DNA of 64,000 nt from Pseudomonas sp. SG20056 (GTDB lineage: Bacteria > Pseudomonadota > Gammaproteobacteria > Pseudomonadales > Pseudomonadaceae). Below the pieces are notes generated by a model. That model saw nothing but the letters and a program-made list of their open reading frames with translations, made no database searches and was not told where the DNA came from. This document shows positions 52,641 to 63,148 of this stretch, one piece after another. The stretch lies in assembly GCF_031764535.1 (NCBI RefSeq), contig NZ_CP134499.1:1240001-1304000 (forward strand). The letters are read 5' to 3'. Position numbers and translations under genes: made by a program. Within the stretch, counting starts at the first letter, position 1. Each line of letters starts with the position of its first letter.

Positions 52641-52777
52641 GGATGACCGCCTCTCACTCTCTCTAATCCACTGCGCAGGACGGTGTCCCTTGCCGATCCT
52701 ACGTCGCGTAGAACTGGCCCTGCGGCTGCAAGCGGGCGAACTTACCAGAACAACTCAGCCTGCGCCACTCCCGGTTG

Positions 52778-52806
52778 TCGAAGCTGCGTTGGGTATGCTT
52801 TAGAAT
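52778..52806 (+). promoter_or_regulatory. Possible sigma-70 promoter of the aminotransferase gene
   Basis: TCGAAG and TAGAAT are 17 bp apart, 30 bp upstream of the aminotransferase ATG. The -10 is good; the -35 matches only three of six bases. Confidence 0.3.
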
Positions 52807-52836
52807 CCGCGGCTTAATCCAGACCAAGGCAGTCCC

Positions 52837-54018
52837 ATGGCTCAGTCCTACAGTGCGCGCAGCCGCGCCATAGAACCTTTTCACGTGATGGCGCTGCTGG
52901 CCCGTGCCAATCAGCTGCAGGCCGACGGCCATGATGTGATCCACCTGGAAATCGGTGAGCCGGATTTCACCACCGCCGCGCCGATTGTTGCCGCCGGGCA
53001 GGCGGCGCTGGCCGATGGGCACACCCGTTACACCGCCGCGCGCGGCCTGCCGGCCCTGCGTGAGGCGATTTCCAGTTTCTATGGCCAGCGTTACGGTCTG
53101 GATATCGATCCGCAGCGCATTCTGATCACCCCCGGCGGCTCGGGCGCTTTGCTGCTGGCCACCAGCCTGCTGGTTGACCCCGGCAAGCACTGGTTGTTGG
53201 CCGATCCCGGTTACCCCTGCAATCGACATTTTTTGCGCCTGGTCGAAGGTGCGGCGCAGCTGGTTCCGGTTGGCCCTGATGTGCGTTATCAGCTAACGCC
53301 CGACCTGATTGAGCGTTATTGGGATCAAGATAGCGTCGGCGCCTTGGTGGCTTCGCCGGCCAACCCCACCGGCACCTTACTCAGTCGCGACGAGCTGGGC
53401 GGGCTGTCGAAGGCGTTGAAAGCGCGCGGCGGGCATCTGGTGGTGGATGAGATCTACCACGGCCTGACCTACGGTGTAGACGCTGCCAGCGTGCTGGAAG
53501 TGGACGACGAGGCCTTTGTGCTTAACAGTTTTTCCAAGTATTTCGGCATGACTGGCTGGCGCCTCGGCTGGCTGGTGGCACCACCGGCCGCCGTGCCGGA
53601 ACTGGAGAAGCTGGCGCAGAACCTCTATATCAGCGCGCCGAGCATGGCTCAGCATGCAGCCTTGGCGTGTTTCCAGCCGCAGACCCTGGAGATCCTCGAA
53701 CAACGCCGCCACGCGTTTCAGCTCCGTCGCGATTTCCTCCTGCCAGCGTTGCGTGAACTTGGCTTCAAGATCGCTGTGGAGCCGGAGGGCGCCTTCTATT
53801 TATATGCCGACATCAGCGCCCTCGGCGGTGATGCCTTTGCCTTCTGCCAGCACTTTCTGGAAACCGAGCATGTGGCCTTTACCCCTGGCCTGGATTTCGG
53901 CCGCTACCAGGCCGCGCAGCATGTGCGCTTTGCCTACACCCAGGATTTGCCGCGTCTGCAGCAGGCGGTGGATCGCATCAAGCGTGGTTTGAACAGCTGG
54001 AAGCCCCATGCAGTTTGA
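52837..54018 (+). CDS. PLP-dependent class I aminotransferase
   Basis: A 393-residue fold-type I aminotransferase. The N-terminal HLEIGEPDF and [14 protein letters not shown], the SPANPTGTL segment and the Schiff-base Lys in [15 protein letters not shown] near 233 are standard. The C-terminus has a substrate Arg in HVRFAYTQ near 373. The amino donor and acceptor are unknown. In Pseudomonas this gene sits next to dksA; it overlaps sfsA by 11 bp, so the two are coupled. Confidence 0.93.
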   Translation: MAQSYSARSRAIEPFHVMALLARANQLQADGHDVIHLEIGEPDFTTAAPIVAAGQAALADGHTRYTAARGLPALREAISSFYGQRYGLDIDPQRILITPGGSGALLLATSLLVDPGKHWLLADPGYPCNRHFLRLVEGAAQLVPVGPDVRYQLTPDLIERYWDQDSVGALVASPANPTGTLLSRDELGGLSKALKARGGHLVVDEIYHGLTYGVDAASVLEVDDEAFVLNSFSKYFGMTGWRLGWLVAPPAAVPELEKLAQNLYISAPSMAQHAALACFQPQTLEILEQRRHAFQLRRDFLLPALRELGFKIAVEPEGAFYLYADISALGGDAFAFCQHFLETEHVAFTPGLDFGRYQAAQHVRFAYTQDLPRLQQAVDRIKRGLNSWKPHAV

Positions 54019-54715
54019 TCCGCCTCTGGAAGAAGGGCGCCTGCTACGTCGCTACAAGCGCTTTCTCGCCGATATCGAGACCGCCAGCGGTGAGCTGCTG
54101 ACTATCCACTGCGCCAATACTGGCTCGATGCTCAATTGTATGAGCGAGGGCGCGCGTATCTGGTTCAGTCGCAGCAACGACCCTAAGCGCAAGCTGCCAG
54201 GCACCTGGGAAATCGGCGAAACGCCGCACGGCCGTCTGGCGGTGATCAACACCGGGCGCGCTAATGCCCTGGTGGAAGAGGCCTTGCGTGCCGGGCTGAT
54301 CGCCGAGCTGAACGGCTTTACCAGCCTCAAGCGCGAAGTGCCTTACGGTCAGGAACGCAGCCGTATCGACTTTCGTCTGGACTACCCCGCAGGTGCGGCG
54401 TTCGTCGAAGTTAAGAGCGTCACCCTGGGGTTCGCCGACAGCCGCGTCGCCGCCTTTCCCGATGCGCGCACCGAGCGTGGCAGCAAACACCTGCGTGAAT
54501 TGGCGGCACTGGCCCGTGAGGGCATTCGCGCGGTGCAGCTGTATTGCGTGAACCTGACGGACATTGATGCCGTGCGCCCGGCCGAGGAGATCGACCCGGC
54601 CTATGCCGCCGCTTTGCGTGAGGCGGTGAGCGCCGGTGTGGAAGTGCTGGCTTACGGCGCGGCGATCAGCGCGCAGGGTGTGCAGCTGATCAAGCGTCTG
54701 GATGTGCGGTTGTAG
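54008..54715 (+). CDS. sfsA: Sugar fermentation stimulation protein homologue SfsA
   Basis: A 235-residue SfsA. It has [21 protein letters not shown], and the nuclease-like RIDFRLD...VEVKSVTL and [16 protein letters not shown] segments. SfsA was described as a DNA-binding factor for maltose genes and is now also seen as a nuclease-fold protein. The start overlaps the aminotransferase, and a terminator follows the stop. Confidence 0.95.
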   Translation: MQFDPPLEEGRLLRRYKRFLADIETASGELLTIHCANTGSMLNCMSEGARIWFSRSNDPKRKLPGTWEIGETPHGRLAVINTGRANALVEEALRAGLIAELNGFTSLKREVPYGQERSRIDFRLDYPAGAAFVEVKSVTLGFADSRVAAFPDARTERGSKHLRELAALAREGIRAVQLYCVNLTDIDAVRPAEEIDPAYAAALREAVSAGVEVLAYGAAISAQGVQLIKRLDVRL

Positions 54716-54734
54716 GAACGGGGCTTCCGTTCCT
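54714..54734. terminator. Terminator between sfsA and the GT4 gene
   Basis: AGGAACGG and CCGTTCCT form an 8-bp stem with loop GGCTT, followed by CTTTAA. It lies at the end of sfsA and before the convergent glycosyltransferase end. Confidence 0.65.
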
Positions 54735-54736
54735 CT

Positions 54737-55915
54737 TTAATGCTGCGTTCTGCCGGCCGGTAACGCTTGCACAGGTTGCATGGCGCTGCGCAGATGCTGC
54801 TCGAACAGCTCGACAATCGCCGGCCAGCCCTGACGTGAGGCATGTAGCCGCGCATTCAGGCGCACTCGGCGCAGGCCCTCTTGGTCGGTGAGCAACCAGC
54901 AGGCGGCGTCGATAAAGCCTTGTTCGTCCTCAGCCACCGCAAGCGCGCCGTTGTGGCCGTGGCGTATATGTTGCGCGGCCGCCGCTTGATCAAACGCCAC
55001 CACGCCAAGCCCGGAAGCCAGGGCTTCGAGCACCACATTGCCGAAGGTTTCCGAGAGGCTGGGAAACACAAACAGATCGCCCGAGGCGTAATGCGCAGCC
55101 AGCTCTTCACCGCGCTGCAGGCCGCAGAACACCGCTTCGGGCAGTTGCTGCTGCAGGCTGGCGCGCTGCGGGCCATCCCCGACCAGAATCAGTTTCAGCC
55201 GCCGCTGCGGGTGCGCCTGTTGCAGCGCCCGAAAGCTCTTGCTGAGCAGGGCCAGGTTCTTTTCCGCCGCCAGGCGGCCGACATGCAAGATGGCGATGTC
55301 CTGTTCCGCCAGGCCCCAGCGCTCGCGCAAGGCCTCGCTGCGTTTGGCCGGGTGGAACAGCTGGCTGTCGACGCCTCGCGAGAGCAGTTCCAGGTTGTCG
55401 AAGCCACGCCGCTGCAGCTCGACCTGCTGGCTAACGCTGGGCACCAGGGTCATCTGCGAGCGGTTGTGGAACCAGCGCAGGTAATTGGTCAGCAGGCGGG
55501 TTAACAGGCCAAAGCCGTAATGCCCGGTGTATTGCTGAAAGTTGGTATGAAAACCGCTGACCACCGGGATCTGCAAACGCCGCGCCGCACGCAGGGCGGA
55601 TAAGCCCAGCGGCCCTTCTGTGGCGATATACAGCACATCCGGGCGCTGCCGTTGCCAGCTGCGCAGCAGCTTGTGCAGCGACGACTGACCCCACTGCAAA
55701 CCGGGGTAACCGGGCAGCGGCCAGCCACGGGTCAGCAGCAGATCTTGGTCGGCCGCACCGCGCGGGTCGACGTTCTGCCGCGGACGCACCAGTTGCACAC
55801 GATGGCCACGGCCACGCAAGCCGTCGACCAGGCGCCCGAGGGTGTTGGCCACGCCATTGATTTCCGGCGGGAAGGTTTCGCTGATCAGCGCGATATGCAG
55901 GGAAGCTGTGCTCAT
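54737..55915 (-). CDS. GT4-family glycosyltransferase
   Basis: A 392-residue GT-B glycosyltransferase. The acceptor domain begins HIALISETFPPEINGVANTLGRLVDGL; the donor domain has LHVGRLAAEKNLALL near 213, LVGDGPQR near 247 and the retaining-GT E-x7-E motif in FPSLSETFGNVVLEALASG near 290. It resembles the GtrB/PimB-like enzymes that build glycolipids. Neighbouring lipid or polysaccharide genes are absent, so the acceptor is unknown. Confidence 0.92.
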   Translation of the reverse strand: MSTASLHIALISETFPPEINGVANTLGRLVDGLRGRGHRVQLVRPRQNVDPRGAADQDLLLTRGWPLPGYPGLQWGQSSLHKLLRSWQRQRPDVLYIATEGPLGLSALRAARRLQIPVVSGFHTNFQQYTGHYGFGLLTRLLTNYLRWFHNRSQMTLVPSVSQQVELQRRGFDNLELLSRGVDSQLFHPAKRSEALRERWGLAEQDIAILHVGRLAAEKNLALLSKSFRALQQAHPQRRLKLILVGDGPQRASLQQQLPEAVFCGLQRGEELAAHYASGDLFVFPSLSETFGNVVLEALASGLGVVAFDQAAAAQHIRHGHNGALAVAEDEQGFIDAACWLLTDQEGLRRVRLNARLHASRQGWPAIVELFEQHLRSAMQPVQALPAGRTQH

Positions 55916-55973
55916 GGCAGCAGTGTCCGCTGCCGCTATGTAATGACTGTGACGCTTTGGTTGCGTTTGTATT

Positions 55974-56876
55974 TCAGTCGAGCAGTTCGATCAGCTGTTG
56001 GCGCAACCAGGCGTGCGCCGGGTCGAGGTGCTGTTGCTGATGCCAGATCAGGCTGACCTGCACCGGCGGCATATCGAAGGGCAGCGGCGCGATTTCCAGC
56101 GCATGCACCGGAGCGAAGGCTTCGGCCAGACGCGCGGGCACGGTGCCGAGCAGATCGGTCTGGGCGACGATGGCCGGGATCGGCAGGTAGTTGGGCAAAT
56201 GCAGCGCCGCCTGCCGGCGCACCCTGGCCGAGCCGAGGACGATTTCCAGCGGCGAGCCACGTCCGGCGCGCGGCGTTACCGTGATATGCCGCGCCTGTTG
56301 GTAATCCTCCAGGCTTAGCCCGCCGATAAAGGCCGGGTGGTCGGCGCGGCCAATGGCCACCAGCGGTTCTTCGCGCAGCGGCGCGTAATGCAGGTCAGGC
56401 GAATCGAAGTGCAGGTAGTCGATGGCCAGGTCCAGCGCACCGCTTTCCAGGCGTTGCACCAGGCTGTCGGCATCATCGGCTTGCACCAGCAGCTCGACCT
56501 GCGCAGCGTTGCGCGCCAGGTGTGCTTGCAGCATGGGCAGCAGCGCAGCTTGTGCGTAGTCATTCAGCGACAGGCTGAAGGCGTGTGGCGTTTGTGGATC
56601 AAACGGCTCGGCCGGGCCCAGGCCGGTCTGCAGCAGGCGCAAAGCCTGACGTACCGGCAGATACAACGCCTGGGCGCGGGCGGTGGGCGTTAGGCCCCGG
56701 GCCGTGCGCAGAAACAGCTCTTCGCCGAGTTGGTGGCGCAGGCGGGCGAGGGCGTTGCTCACGGTTGACTGGCTCAGGTGCAGGCGTTCGGCCGCGCGGG
56801 TCAGGTTGCCTTCCTGCATCAGTGCATCGAAGACCAGCAGCAGGTTGAGGTCGAGCTGACGCAAATTCGTTATCAA
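55974..56876 (-). CDS. LysR-family transcriptional regulator
   Basis: A 300-residue LTTR with HTH DALMQEGNLTRAAERLHLSQSTVSNALARLRHQ and LRTARGLTPTARA, in the style of the NahR/LeuO group. The effector domain spans about 90-295. It is divergent from the fatty-acid-hydroxylase fusion, 82 bp away, its probable target. Confidence 0.92.
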   Translation of the reverse strand: MITNLRQLDLNLLLVFDALMQEGNLTRAAERLHLSQSTVSNALARLRHQLGEELFLRTARGLTPTARAQALYLPVRQALRLLQTGLGPAEPFDPQTPHAFSLSLNDYAQAALLPMLQAHLARNAAQVELLVQADDADSLVQRLESGALDLAIDYLHFDSPDLHYAPLREEPLVAIGRADHPAFIGGLSLEDYQQARHITVTPRAGRGSPLEIVLGSARVRRQAALHLPNYLPIPAIVAQTDLLGTVPARLAEAFAPVHALEIAPLPFDMPPVQVSLIWHQQQHLDPAHAWLRQQLIELLD

Positions 56877-56958
56877 GAATAATGCTCTTTCTGAATATCC
56901 ATTATCGGAATGATCTGGCCGCGCCTAGACTGCTGTCAATCCGCTCAGGAGTTATGCC

Positions 56959-58080
56959 GTGGCCTACAACAATGACAATGCCCAGGCTTTCCGCACGCGT
57001 TATCGGGATGCCATCCACCCGCTGTACAACCCCTGGCTGCATGCCGCCTTTGTGCTGGCCTATGGCCTGACCTGCATCAGCCTGCTGTGGCGCACGCTGG
57101 ACGCGGTGGCGCTTTGGCAATGGCTACTGGTGCCCCTGAGCCTGGTGTTCTTCAGCTGGGGCGAGTACCAGGTGCACAAGCGCCTGGGGCACAACAAGAC
57201 GCGCTTCGGTCAACTGTTCTACAAGCGCCACACGGGCGATCACCACAGCTTTTTTATCGAAGGCCAGATGCGCTACGAGACGCTGCGTGATTGGCGGGTG
57301 ATCCTCTTTCCTGCCTGGCTGATTGTGCTCTACAGCCTGCCGCTGCTGGGTATCTGGTGGGGGCTGTCACACCTCGACGGCAACCTGGCGGCGCTGTTCG
57401 CCGGCAGCATGCTGCTGGGCTATATGAGCTATGAAGTGGTGCACGCCTGCGAGCATCTGCCGGCCGAGCATCCCGTCGCGCGGTTGCCGTGGATTCGCCA
57501 GATGCGCCGCCTGCATGCGTTGCACCATCGCCGTGAGCTGATGCATGCGCGCAACTTCGGCATCGTCCATCCGCTGATGGACTGGCTGTACGGCACCTTG
57601 CACTGGGAGCCGGAGCCGACGTATCAGCAGAATCGCCAGCAGCATCGCATTCGCCTCACCCGCCCGGCGGACGAGGTGCTGAGTTATGCAGCCGCGCCGG
57701 CGCATTGGCCCGAATGGCATCCATCCTCGTTGCGCATCTACGGCCGCGAGGACGCGTTGCTCGCCGGTGAGGTATTTGAGGAAGACATTCACGCCGGTTG
57801 CCGCGCCGGGCATCTGCGCTGGGATGTGCTCGACTACCAGCCAGGACGCCGCTGGCAAGCCAGCGCTCGTGGTGATCACGGGCTGGCGTTGCTGCTGACC
57901 TACGAGTGCACAGAAGTGGAAGGCGGTTGTGAGTTCGTGCGTACCCTGGAATACGGCTTCGACGGCCTGCTGATGCGTTTGGCTAATCGCCTGCTTCTAA
58001 GCCGGCGTATTGAGCACGAATCCCAGACCTCGATGCAGGCGCTGCGCGCGGTACTTGAGCGCAGCCAACCTGCAGGGTGA
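56959..58080 (+). CDS. Fatty acid hydroxylase-SRPBCC fusion
   Basis: A 373-residue protein. Residues 20-210 carry about four hydrophobic segments and di-iron histidine motifs (HKRLGH, HTGDHHSFF, HACEH, HALHHRRELMH) of the fatty-acid-hydroxylase/sterol-desaturase superfamily. Residues 225-365 look like an SRPBCC ligand-binding domain (LTRPADEVLSYAAAPAHWPEWHPS). The hydroxylase would work at the membrane, and the fused pocket may bind the lipid substrate or product. The GTG start has AGGAG 7 nt upstream. The divergent LysR gene suggests inducible expression. Confidence 0.82.
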   Translation: MAYNNDNAQAFRTRYRDAIHPLYNPWLHAAFVLAYGLTCISLLWRTLDAVALWQWLLVPLSLVFFSWGEYQVHKRLGHNKTRFGQLFYKRHTGDHHSFFIEGQMRYETLRDWRVILFPAWLIVLYSLPLLGIWWGLSHLDGNLAALFAGSMLLGYMSYEVVHACEHLPAEHPVARLPWIRQMRRLHALHHRRELMHARNFGIVHPLMDWLYGTLHWEPEPTYQQNRQQHRIRLTRPADEVLSYAAAPAHWPEWHPSSLRIYGREDALLAGEVFEEDIHAGCRAGHLRWDVLDYQPGRRWQASARGDHGLALLLTYECTEVEGGCEFVRTLEYGFDGLLMRLANRLLLSRRIEHESQTSMQALRAVLERSQPAG

Positions 58081-58084
58081 TGAC

Positions 58085-58837
58085 TTAGGAAGTGGACGTA
58101 AGCGCCTGTTCCTGACGCTCACGCACCCAGAACACCGTGGCGCCGGCCACTGCTGCCGGCATCATCAGGATATTCAACCCTGGCACCAGCAGTGCGGCGT
58201 AGGTAATGCCGCCAAAACCCAGGCTCTGCCAGCGTTTCTCCCGAAGCCAGGCGAGCATGTCTTGCCAGCTCATCTTGTTGTTGTCTGCGGGGTAGTCGAT
58301 GTACTGAATCGCCATCATCCACACGCCAAACAGCAGCCACAGCGGCGCGGCGATCAGGTTGACCACCGGGATAAAGCTCAGGATCAGCAGGCCAATGGCG
58401 CGGGGCAGAAAGTAGCCCAGCTTGCGCATCTCGCGGCTGAGGGTGCGTGGCACCATGGCAGTCAATTCGGCCAGGCTGAAGGGCGGAAAATCATCCTGCC
58501 CGCGCACCACCACTTCGACCTTCTCCGCAAGAAAACCGTTAAACGGTGCGGCAATGATATTGGCCAGCAGGGTGAAGGTGAAAAACACCATCAGCAGTAC
58601 CAGCACGACAAACAATGGCCACAGCACGTATTCAAGAAAGCTCAGCCAACTCGGCAGGCTGGGCATAAAGGTCTCGACCCAGCCACTGAACTGCTGCATG
58701 GAGATCACAATCAGCGCAGTAAACAGGATCAGGTTGATCGTCAGCGGCAGCAGCACAAACAGCCGCAGGCCGGGGCTAAGGACCAGTTTCAGGCCTTCGC
58801 TGAGGTATTGCGGGCCGGTCAGCACGGGGGCGTGCAT
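58085..58837 (-). CDS. cysZ: Sulfate transporter CysZ
   Basis: A 250-residue inner-membrane protein of the EI24/CysZ family. It starts [31 protein letters not shown] and contains [13 protein letters not shown] and [13 protein letters not shown], sequences characteristic of CysZ. CysZ imports sulfate for cysteine synthesis. It is convergent with the hydroxylase fusion and divergent from trxB, as in other pseudomonads. Confidence 0.93.
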   Translation of the reverse strand: MHAPVLTGPQYLSEGLKLVLSPGLRLFVLLPLTINLILFTALIVISMQQFSGWVETFMPSLPSWLSFLEYVLWPLFVVLVLLMVFFTFTLLANIIAAPFNGFLAEKVEVVVRGQDDFPPFSLAELTAMVPRTLSREMRKLGYFLPRAIGLLILSFIPVVNLIAAPLWLLFGVWMMAIQYIDYPADNNKMSWQDMLAWLREKRWQSLGFGGITYAALLVPGLNILMMPAAVAGATVFWVRERQEQALTSTS

Positions 58838-59051
58838 GGGAGGAGTCTCCAGGAAGTTGAAGTCGCGCCGACCTTACCGGCTTTGTGTGGCAGGTGAAAG
58901 CCTCTGCAACGGACGCTAACGATTGCCGGTGTGCGCTTATAGCGCTTGACTATGCACAGTATTGGCAAAGCATATTTCCGCAGTGCGTCGGGCAGGCATA
59001 GGCTGCGCAGCATCCCTTTGTGGGGCTTTCGACCTTATTACCTTCCCCTAG

Positions 59052-60053
<1,002 letters not shown>

Positions 60054-60065
60054 GTCTGAGAATGC

Positions 60066-60095
60066 AAAAAGCCTCGATTTAATCGAGGCTTTTTG
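60066..60095. terminator. Bidirectional terminator after trxB
   Basis: AAAAAGCCTCGATT and AATCGAGGCTTTTT form a 14-bp stem around a 1-base centre, with A and T runs giving terminator form on both strands. It lies between convergent trxB and the DUF1089 gene. Confidence 0.9.
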
Positions 60096-60110
60096 TTGTC
60101 TGCGGTCTAC

Positions 60111-60698
60111 CTAGACCCAGGTATTCAGCTTCAAATCCCGCGAACTCATGCGCAAAAACTGATCGCTGGCTTTGACCAGCAAGGCGTGTTCGTCGACGGT
60201 CAGCTCGCTGCTCTTTTTACCCTGCGCTTCACTGCGGTAGAGGGTTTTTCCGCCTTCTTCGCGTAGGCGCTGGTAGCGCTGGCTGCGTGCTTCCACTTTT
60301 AAGGTCAGCAGGTCGACATAGGCCACCTGCATCAGCTCGCTCTGCCCGGTTTCCAGGGCGCAACGCTGCAGGGCAGGGGTGTGGGTGAAGGGCGATTCGG
60401 AGAGCATCACCTGCTGGCATTCGCTGAGGTCCGGGCGTGGCTCGCCGTTATGGAACCAGTTGCCACGGATGTCACGTTTGAGGTTAAGGCTGCGTTGGCC
60501 GTGGTTGTCGACCTTCAGCCACAGGCGGCGAAAGCGCCAGCGTGGGTCGCAGTTGAGCACGTAGGTGGCGGCGATGCTGTGGCCTTGCAGGCTTTGCATC
60601 AGATGACTGGTGGCGTTGATGCCATGTTCATCGATGTTCAGGCGCAGGTTTTCCACGCCGGGGTTGTGCCATGGTTTCCATACCAAGGTCTGCTGCAT
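60111..60698 (-). CDS. Putative glycolipid-binding (DUF1089) protein
   Basis: A 195-residue soluble protein of the putative glycolipid-binding family. It has LNIDEHGINATSHLM, YVLNCDPRWRFRRLWLKV and HTPALQR in the usual order, with a beta-rich core. The family fold is lipocalin-like, and its biological ligand is not established. It is convergent with trxB. Confidence 0.85.
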   Translation of the reverse strand: MQQTLVWKPWHNPGVENLRLNIDEHGINATSHLMQSLQGHSIAATYVLNCDPRWRFRRLWLKVDNHGQRSLNLKRDIRGNWFHNGEPRPDLSECQQVMLSESPFTHTPALQRCALETGQSELMQVAYVDLLTLKVEARSQRYQRLREEGGKTLYRSEAQGKKSSELTVDEHALLVKASDQFLRMSSRDLKLNTWV

Positions 60699-60871
60699 CT
60701 AAGCGACTCCAAGCCAGGTAGGGTTGGAGAAACCGGGGAAGCACGGCCATGGCGCAGCACGGAGCACCTTCCCTGGTGTTCTCGTTCAAGTATTGGCGCG
60801 CAGCATAGGAGGATTTAAGTGTGATGTCTGTCAGCTTTTGCCGACAGTTGCGCAAGTTTCTGCGCGCGTAA

Positions 60872-61216
60872 TTACAAGCTGTTGCGCTCTAATGACGGCT
60901 GCTCGAAACGTACGCCCGCCAGGCCGGTGTCCATCAGTGCGCGGATATTGCCGTGATCGCTGCCGCTCGGGGTGGCCAGTACGCTGCGGTAATGCTCACC
61001 AAAGCACAGCAGGGTTTCTTCCAGGCTCAGACCTTCGAGCAGGGCCAGGCCGAGGGTTTTGCATGAGCCTTCATTCTGCCCGGCAGCATTGTGCACGCTG
61101 CCATTGCTGAAGGCGCTGGGCTGGTACTGGTAGTGCTCGGCGATAAACGCCAGGGTTTCGGCGAAGGTGAAGTGTTCGCTGCGCAGCTTGGCGCGAAAGT
61201 CGTTGAGGCCGCTCAT
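60872..61216 (-). CDS. HopJ-family protein
   Basis: A 114-residue protein matching the HopJ type III effector family (LAFIAEHYQYQPSAFSNGS, NEGSCKTLGLALLEGLSLEETLLCFGEHY). The family is widespread in bacteria without type III secretion, so it is more likely a housekeeping protein. Its ATG shares a base with the stop of the DUF1244 gene (TAATG), so the two are coupled. Confidence 0.88.
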   Translation of the reverse strand: MSGLNDFRAKLRSEHFTFAETLAFIAEHYQYQPSAFSNGSVHNAAGQNEGSCKTLGLALLEGLSLEETLLCFGEHYRSVLATPSGSDHGNIRALMDTGLAGVRFEQPSLERNSL

Positions 61217-61506
61217 TACTTTTTTCCTTTGCTGAAAGCAGCCTGCTGTTCGGCGCTGGCTTCCTTTTGGTATTTGGCTTTCCACTCGGCATACGGCATG
61301 CCGTAGACCTCTTCACGTGCCTCATCCGGGGTGATGGCAACGCCGATGTCGTCGGCTGCAGCCTTGAACCACTTGGACAGGCAATTACGGCAGAAACCAG
61401 CGAGATTCATCATGTCGATGTTCTGCACATCGGGGCGCGAGCGCAGGTGTTGCACCAGGCTGCGAAAGGCGGCGGCTTCAAGTTCGAGGCGTTCTTGCTC
61501 GGTCAT
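61216..61506 (-). CDS. DUF1244-family protein
   Basis: A 96-residue protein with the DUF1244 sequence NIDMMNLAGFCRNCLSKWFKAAADD and EEVYGMPYAEWKAKYQ. The C-x2-C in FCRNC could bind a metal. The ATG at 61506 is chosen because homology begins there; a longer frame continues upstream but lacks homology. It is translationally coupled to the HopJ gene. Confidence 0.88.
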   Translation of the reverse strand: MTEQERLELEAAAFRSLVQHLRSRPDVQNIDMMNLAGFCRNCLSKWFKAAADDIGVAITPDEAREEVYGMPYAEWKAKYQKEASAEQQAAFSKGKK

Positions 61507-61570
61507 GGCGATGCTCTCTAAAGGCAGGCGGGAGGCGTTGGCGGCGATGATAAGAGCATGGTGCGTGCTG

Positions 61571-62179
61571 TCAATTATTTCCCTGGCAGCAGGACTGATC
61601 TGGGGTGGTTGCAGTAAGCGAAGTGAATGATTTGAACTGTCTGCTCGTCGCCACGAACGCCCAAATCTCGATTGCCAGCTCGGCAGGGCTGCTGCTGAGG
61701 AAGCGTTGACATTGAAAGCCCATGAAAATCGGAAGGCGGTAGCGTATTCGAGCTTCTTCTCTCTCTCGATCACAGTCCAAATACGGGCGCTGTAGTTGTC
61801 GGTGCACGATGAGTGCAACACATTCCTCTGTTTCAAAGGATGGCAGGAGTAGTGCGCTTAGACTGTGACGTGAAATTTCCGTCACTAGCTCTGAGTAACT
61901 GGCATCGAGATCAGAGGGGTAGGTCATGAACCCGGACGAAAGTACAACGACAGTTGGATCGAGAATTTTTCCAACAATTGCCCGGTAATTCAGAACATTT
62001 TTGCGGGCGTATGCAACATAACCATAAGTTCTAATGAAGTGAGAGATGTCTCCGACGTTCTCTATGAAGTAAATATCTAGATCAACCACTGGAATGCCAA
62101 AATTCGTCGATAGCAACGCGCCAACCGTCGACTTTCCTGCTCCGCCTGGGCCAAGGATATGTGCAATAGCTGTTGTCAT
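61571..62179 (-). CDS. Shikimate kinase-like P-loop NTPase of foreign composition
   Basis: A 202-residue protein whose N-terminus resembles shikimate kinase: Walker A GPGGAGKST at 10-18, DLD at 33-35 followed by IYFIENVGDISHFI. The substrate FR arginine of shikimate kinase is replaced by a YARKN context, and the C-terminal half (ALIVHRQLQRPYLDCDREREEAR) has no known match for me, so shikimate phosphorylation is doubtful. Base composition is lower in G+C (24 of 60 in one sampled stretch) than folX and DUF1244 around it. No strong ribosome binding site precedes the ATG. Probably transferred in; function unknown. Confidence 0.65.
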   Translation of the reverse strand: MTTAIAHILGPGGAGKSTVGALLSTNFGIPVVDLDIYFIENVGDISHFIRTYGYVAYARKNVLNYRAIVGKILDPTVVVLSSGFMTYPSDLDASYSELVTEISRHSLSALLLPSFETEECVALIVHRQLQRPYLDCDREREEARIRYRLPIFMGFQCQRFLSSSPAELAIEIWAFVATSRQFKSFTSLTATTPDQSCCQGNN

Positions 62180-62194
62180 TGCGGCTAAGCGACT

Positions 62195-62566
62195 CTAACG
62201 GTGGGCGGAGAGGGTAATCGACACCGATTCGGCAAAGCGCAGGGCGTGCAGCTTGTCGACTTCCACTTCGGCATAGCGTACTGCCGTGTTTTCCATCACC
62301 AGATCGAGGATTTCCTGAGTCAGGCGCTCGAGTAAGGCGAAACGGTTGCCTTCGACGTGGCTAATCACTGCCTTGGTGATGGTGCGGTAGTTGAGGGCGT
62401 GGTCGATATCGTTGTCACGCACGGCGTCGGCAGCGGGGTAGAGGATAGTCAGGTTGATCAACACGTCCTGCTTGTTGTTGATCTCCTCTTCCTTGATGCC
62501 GATGTAGGTGCGCAAGCGCAGGTCTTTGACGCGGATGCGCGCCATCCCAGGTTCCAGTCGCGGCAT
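62195..62566 (-). CDS. folX: Dihydroneopterin triphosphate 2'-epimerase
   Basis: A 123-residue protein of the FolB/FolX tunnelling fold: [19 protein letters not shown] at the start, [20 protein letters not shown] in the middle and [17 protein letters not shown] at the end. Its place behind folE and folM, as in P. aeruginosa, makes FolX (making dihydromonapterin triphosphate) more likely than FolB. The start overlaps the folE stop (TAATG). A second Met at 62545 is possible. Confidence 0.9.
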   Translation of the reverse strand: MPRLEPGMARIRVKDLRLRTYIGIKEEEINNKQDVLINLTILYPAADAVRDNDIDHALNYRTITKAVISHVEGNRFALLERLTQEILDLVMENTAVRYAEVEVDKLHALRFAESVSITLSAHR

Positions 62567-63126
62567 TACTTGCTCCGTCCGATCAGTTGCAGGAATTCGT
62601 GGCGAGTGTTGCAGGATTCACGGAAGGCTCCAAGCATCACCGAAGAGGTCATTACCGAGTTCTGCTTCTCCACGCCGCGCATCATCATGCACATATGCTT
62701 GGCTTCGATCACCACGGCCACGCCAGCGGCGTTGGTGACCTGCTGGATCGCGTCGGCGATCTGCTTGGTGAGGTTTTCCTGAATCTGCAGACGCCGGGCG
62801 AACATGTCGACGATGCGCGCTACTTTCGACAGGCCGAGTACCTTGCCGGTGGGGATATAGGCCACATGAGCCTTGCCGATAAACGGCAGCATGTGGTGTT
62901 CGCACAGTGAGTACAGCTCGATATCACGGACGATCACCATCTCGTCGTTATCCGACTCAAACAGCGCGCCGTTGACCACTTCTTCCAGGCTCTTGTGGTA
63001 GCCGTTGCACAGGTACTGCATGGCCTTGGCAGCACGCTTTGGTGTGTCCAGCAGACCTTCGCGTTCGGGGTTTTCACCAACGCCGAGCAGGATCTCGCGG
63101 TAGTGGTTGGGCAGTTCTGGAGTCAT
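62566..63126 (-). CDS. folE: GTP cyclohydrolase I
   Basis: A 186-residue type I enzyme. The zinc ligands are seen in [17 protein letters not shown] and in the later [11 protein letters not shown], with ITQRLQ-like [10 protein letters not shown]. It makes dihydroneopterin triphosphate from GTP. In this operon the product probably goes to tetrahydromonapterin, the cofactor of phenylalanine hydroxylase in pseudomonads, rather than only to folate. Confidence 0.95.
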   Translation of the reverse strand: MTPELPNHYREILLGVGENPEREGLLDTPKRAAKAMQYLCNGYHKSLEEVVNGALFESDNDEMVIVRDIELYSLCEHHMLPFIGKAHVAYIPTGKVLGLSKVARIVDMFARRLQIQENLTKQIADAIQQVTNAAGVAVVIEAKHMCMMMRGVEKQNSVMTSSVMLGAFRESCNTRHEFLQLIGRSK

Positions 63127-63148
63127 TGCAAGGTCCTCGCGGCCAGGC

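Noticed and set aside
60872..61216. Type III secretion effector (HopJ name)
   Set aside because: There is no secretion or chaperone gene or hrp box nearby, and the family occurs in many non-pathogens, so an effector role is not supported.
61571..62179. Genuine shikimate kinase (aroK)
   Set aside because: The P-loop fits, but the usual substrate arginine context is missing and the C-terminal half does not match, and the gene is not in an aroK-aroB setting.
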